A stretch of DNA of 6,631 nt from Neptuniibacter sp. (GTDB taxonomy: Bacteria; Pseudomonadota; Gammaproteobacteria; Pseudomonadales; Balneatricaceae). A model generated the notes under the pieces. The model did no database searches. It saw only the letters and a program-made list of their open reading frames with translations, and was not told the DNA's origin. The DNA is taken from positions 1 through 6,631 of the forward strand of contig JASBRM010000095.1 in the NCBI GenBank assembly GCA_030149405.1, given 5' to 3'. A program made the position numbers and the translations under genes. This document shows, piece by piece, positions 6,497-6,631 of this stretch. Every line of letters starts with the position of its first letter. Position 1 is the stretch's first letter.

Positions 6497-6631
6497 TCAA
6501 TTCTGCTGCTCTTCGATTGAGCATACAATATGTTTATAGCTGTTCCACCGTTGTTTGCTGATTGTGCCATCTTCTACCGCATTTTTCAGCGCACATCCGG
6601 GTTCTTTTTCATGTTTACAGTCCCTGAACTG
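6497..6631 (-). CDS. rsgA: RsgA (YjeQ) small-subunit biogenesis GTPase, C-terminal fragment
   Basis: Only the last 44 codons are in the window, and the rest lies beyond 6631. The fragment starts Q-F-R-D-C-K-H and contains [12 protein letters not shown], matching the end of E. coli RsgA (F-R-D-C-K-H...P-G-C-A). These residues hold the C-x-H-x5-C part of the C-terminal zinc site, and the first zinc Cys is just outside. RsgA is a circularly permuted GTPase that acts late in 30S ribosome maturation. That comes from the family, since the GTPase domain is not visible. The frame ends at a TGA at 6497-6499. The fragment is too short to have been called as an open frame by length, but the match is distinctive. 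It lies 33 bp upstream of the HDOD gene on the same strand. Confidence 0.92.
   Translation of the reverse strand, partial: QFRDCKHEKEPGCALKNAVEDGTISKQRWNSYKHIVCSIEEQQN

Overview
The window reads as ordinary chromosomal DNA of a gammaproteobacterium. Protein matches were made by eye from memory of the families. The C-terminus of RsgA, a RhdA-type sulfurtransferase with a CQTH(R)R active loop, a proteobacterial phosphatidylserine decarboxylase with an LGST cleavage site, YgfZ and family-1 uracil-DNA glycosylase all fit that group. The order rsgA - HDOD gene - rhdA - psd resembles what I recall for pseudomonads and marine Oceanospirillales-type bacteria. E. coli keeps only the rsgA-psd adjacency. 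The moderate, slightly AT-leaning base composition would suit a marine Oceanospirillaceae-like host, but that placement is an inference.

Layout. The left end (1-679) is ung on the plus strand, cut at its 5' end by the window edge. Everything else is on the minus strand, transcribed from right to left: the 3' end of rsgA (6497-6631), a two-domain HDOD-GAF regulator (4838-6463), the tandem rhodanese rhdA (3931-4743), psd (3059-3931, overlapping rhdA by one base), ygfZ (1968-3008) and a membrane GGDEF protein (642-1889). Coding density is very high. The largest gaps are 94 bp (before rhdA), 78 bp (before the GGDEF gene) and 50 bp (before ygfZ), so no stretch of 300 bp lacks a gene.

Regulatory structure. 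A plausible sigma70-type promoter lies before rhdA, which could drive rhdA-psd-ygfZ as a unit. The gap before the GGDEF gene holds two interlocking 14-bp palindromes made of three alternating TATTCT/AGAATA half-sites, the best operator candidate in the window. The ung and GGDEF genes converge and overlap by 38 bp. A terminator-like hairpin for ung lies inside the GGDEF coding sequence, and a perfect 9-bp-arm inverted repeat lies in ung just past the GGDEF stop.

How the genes may work together. RhdA (persulfide sulfur) and YgfZ (folate-dependent Fe-S protein maintenance) are both linked to sulfur and Fe-S chemistry. Psd makes phosphatidylethanolamine and RsgA matures the 30S ribosome, so the cluster is mainly housekeeping. 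The HDOD-GAF and GGDEF proteins are the signalling parts. I found no mobile element, CRISPR array, tRNA or rRNA gene, phage gene or defence cassette, and no convincing undescribed multi-gene system. The points worth a second look are small regulatory and architectural ones.
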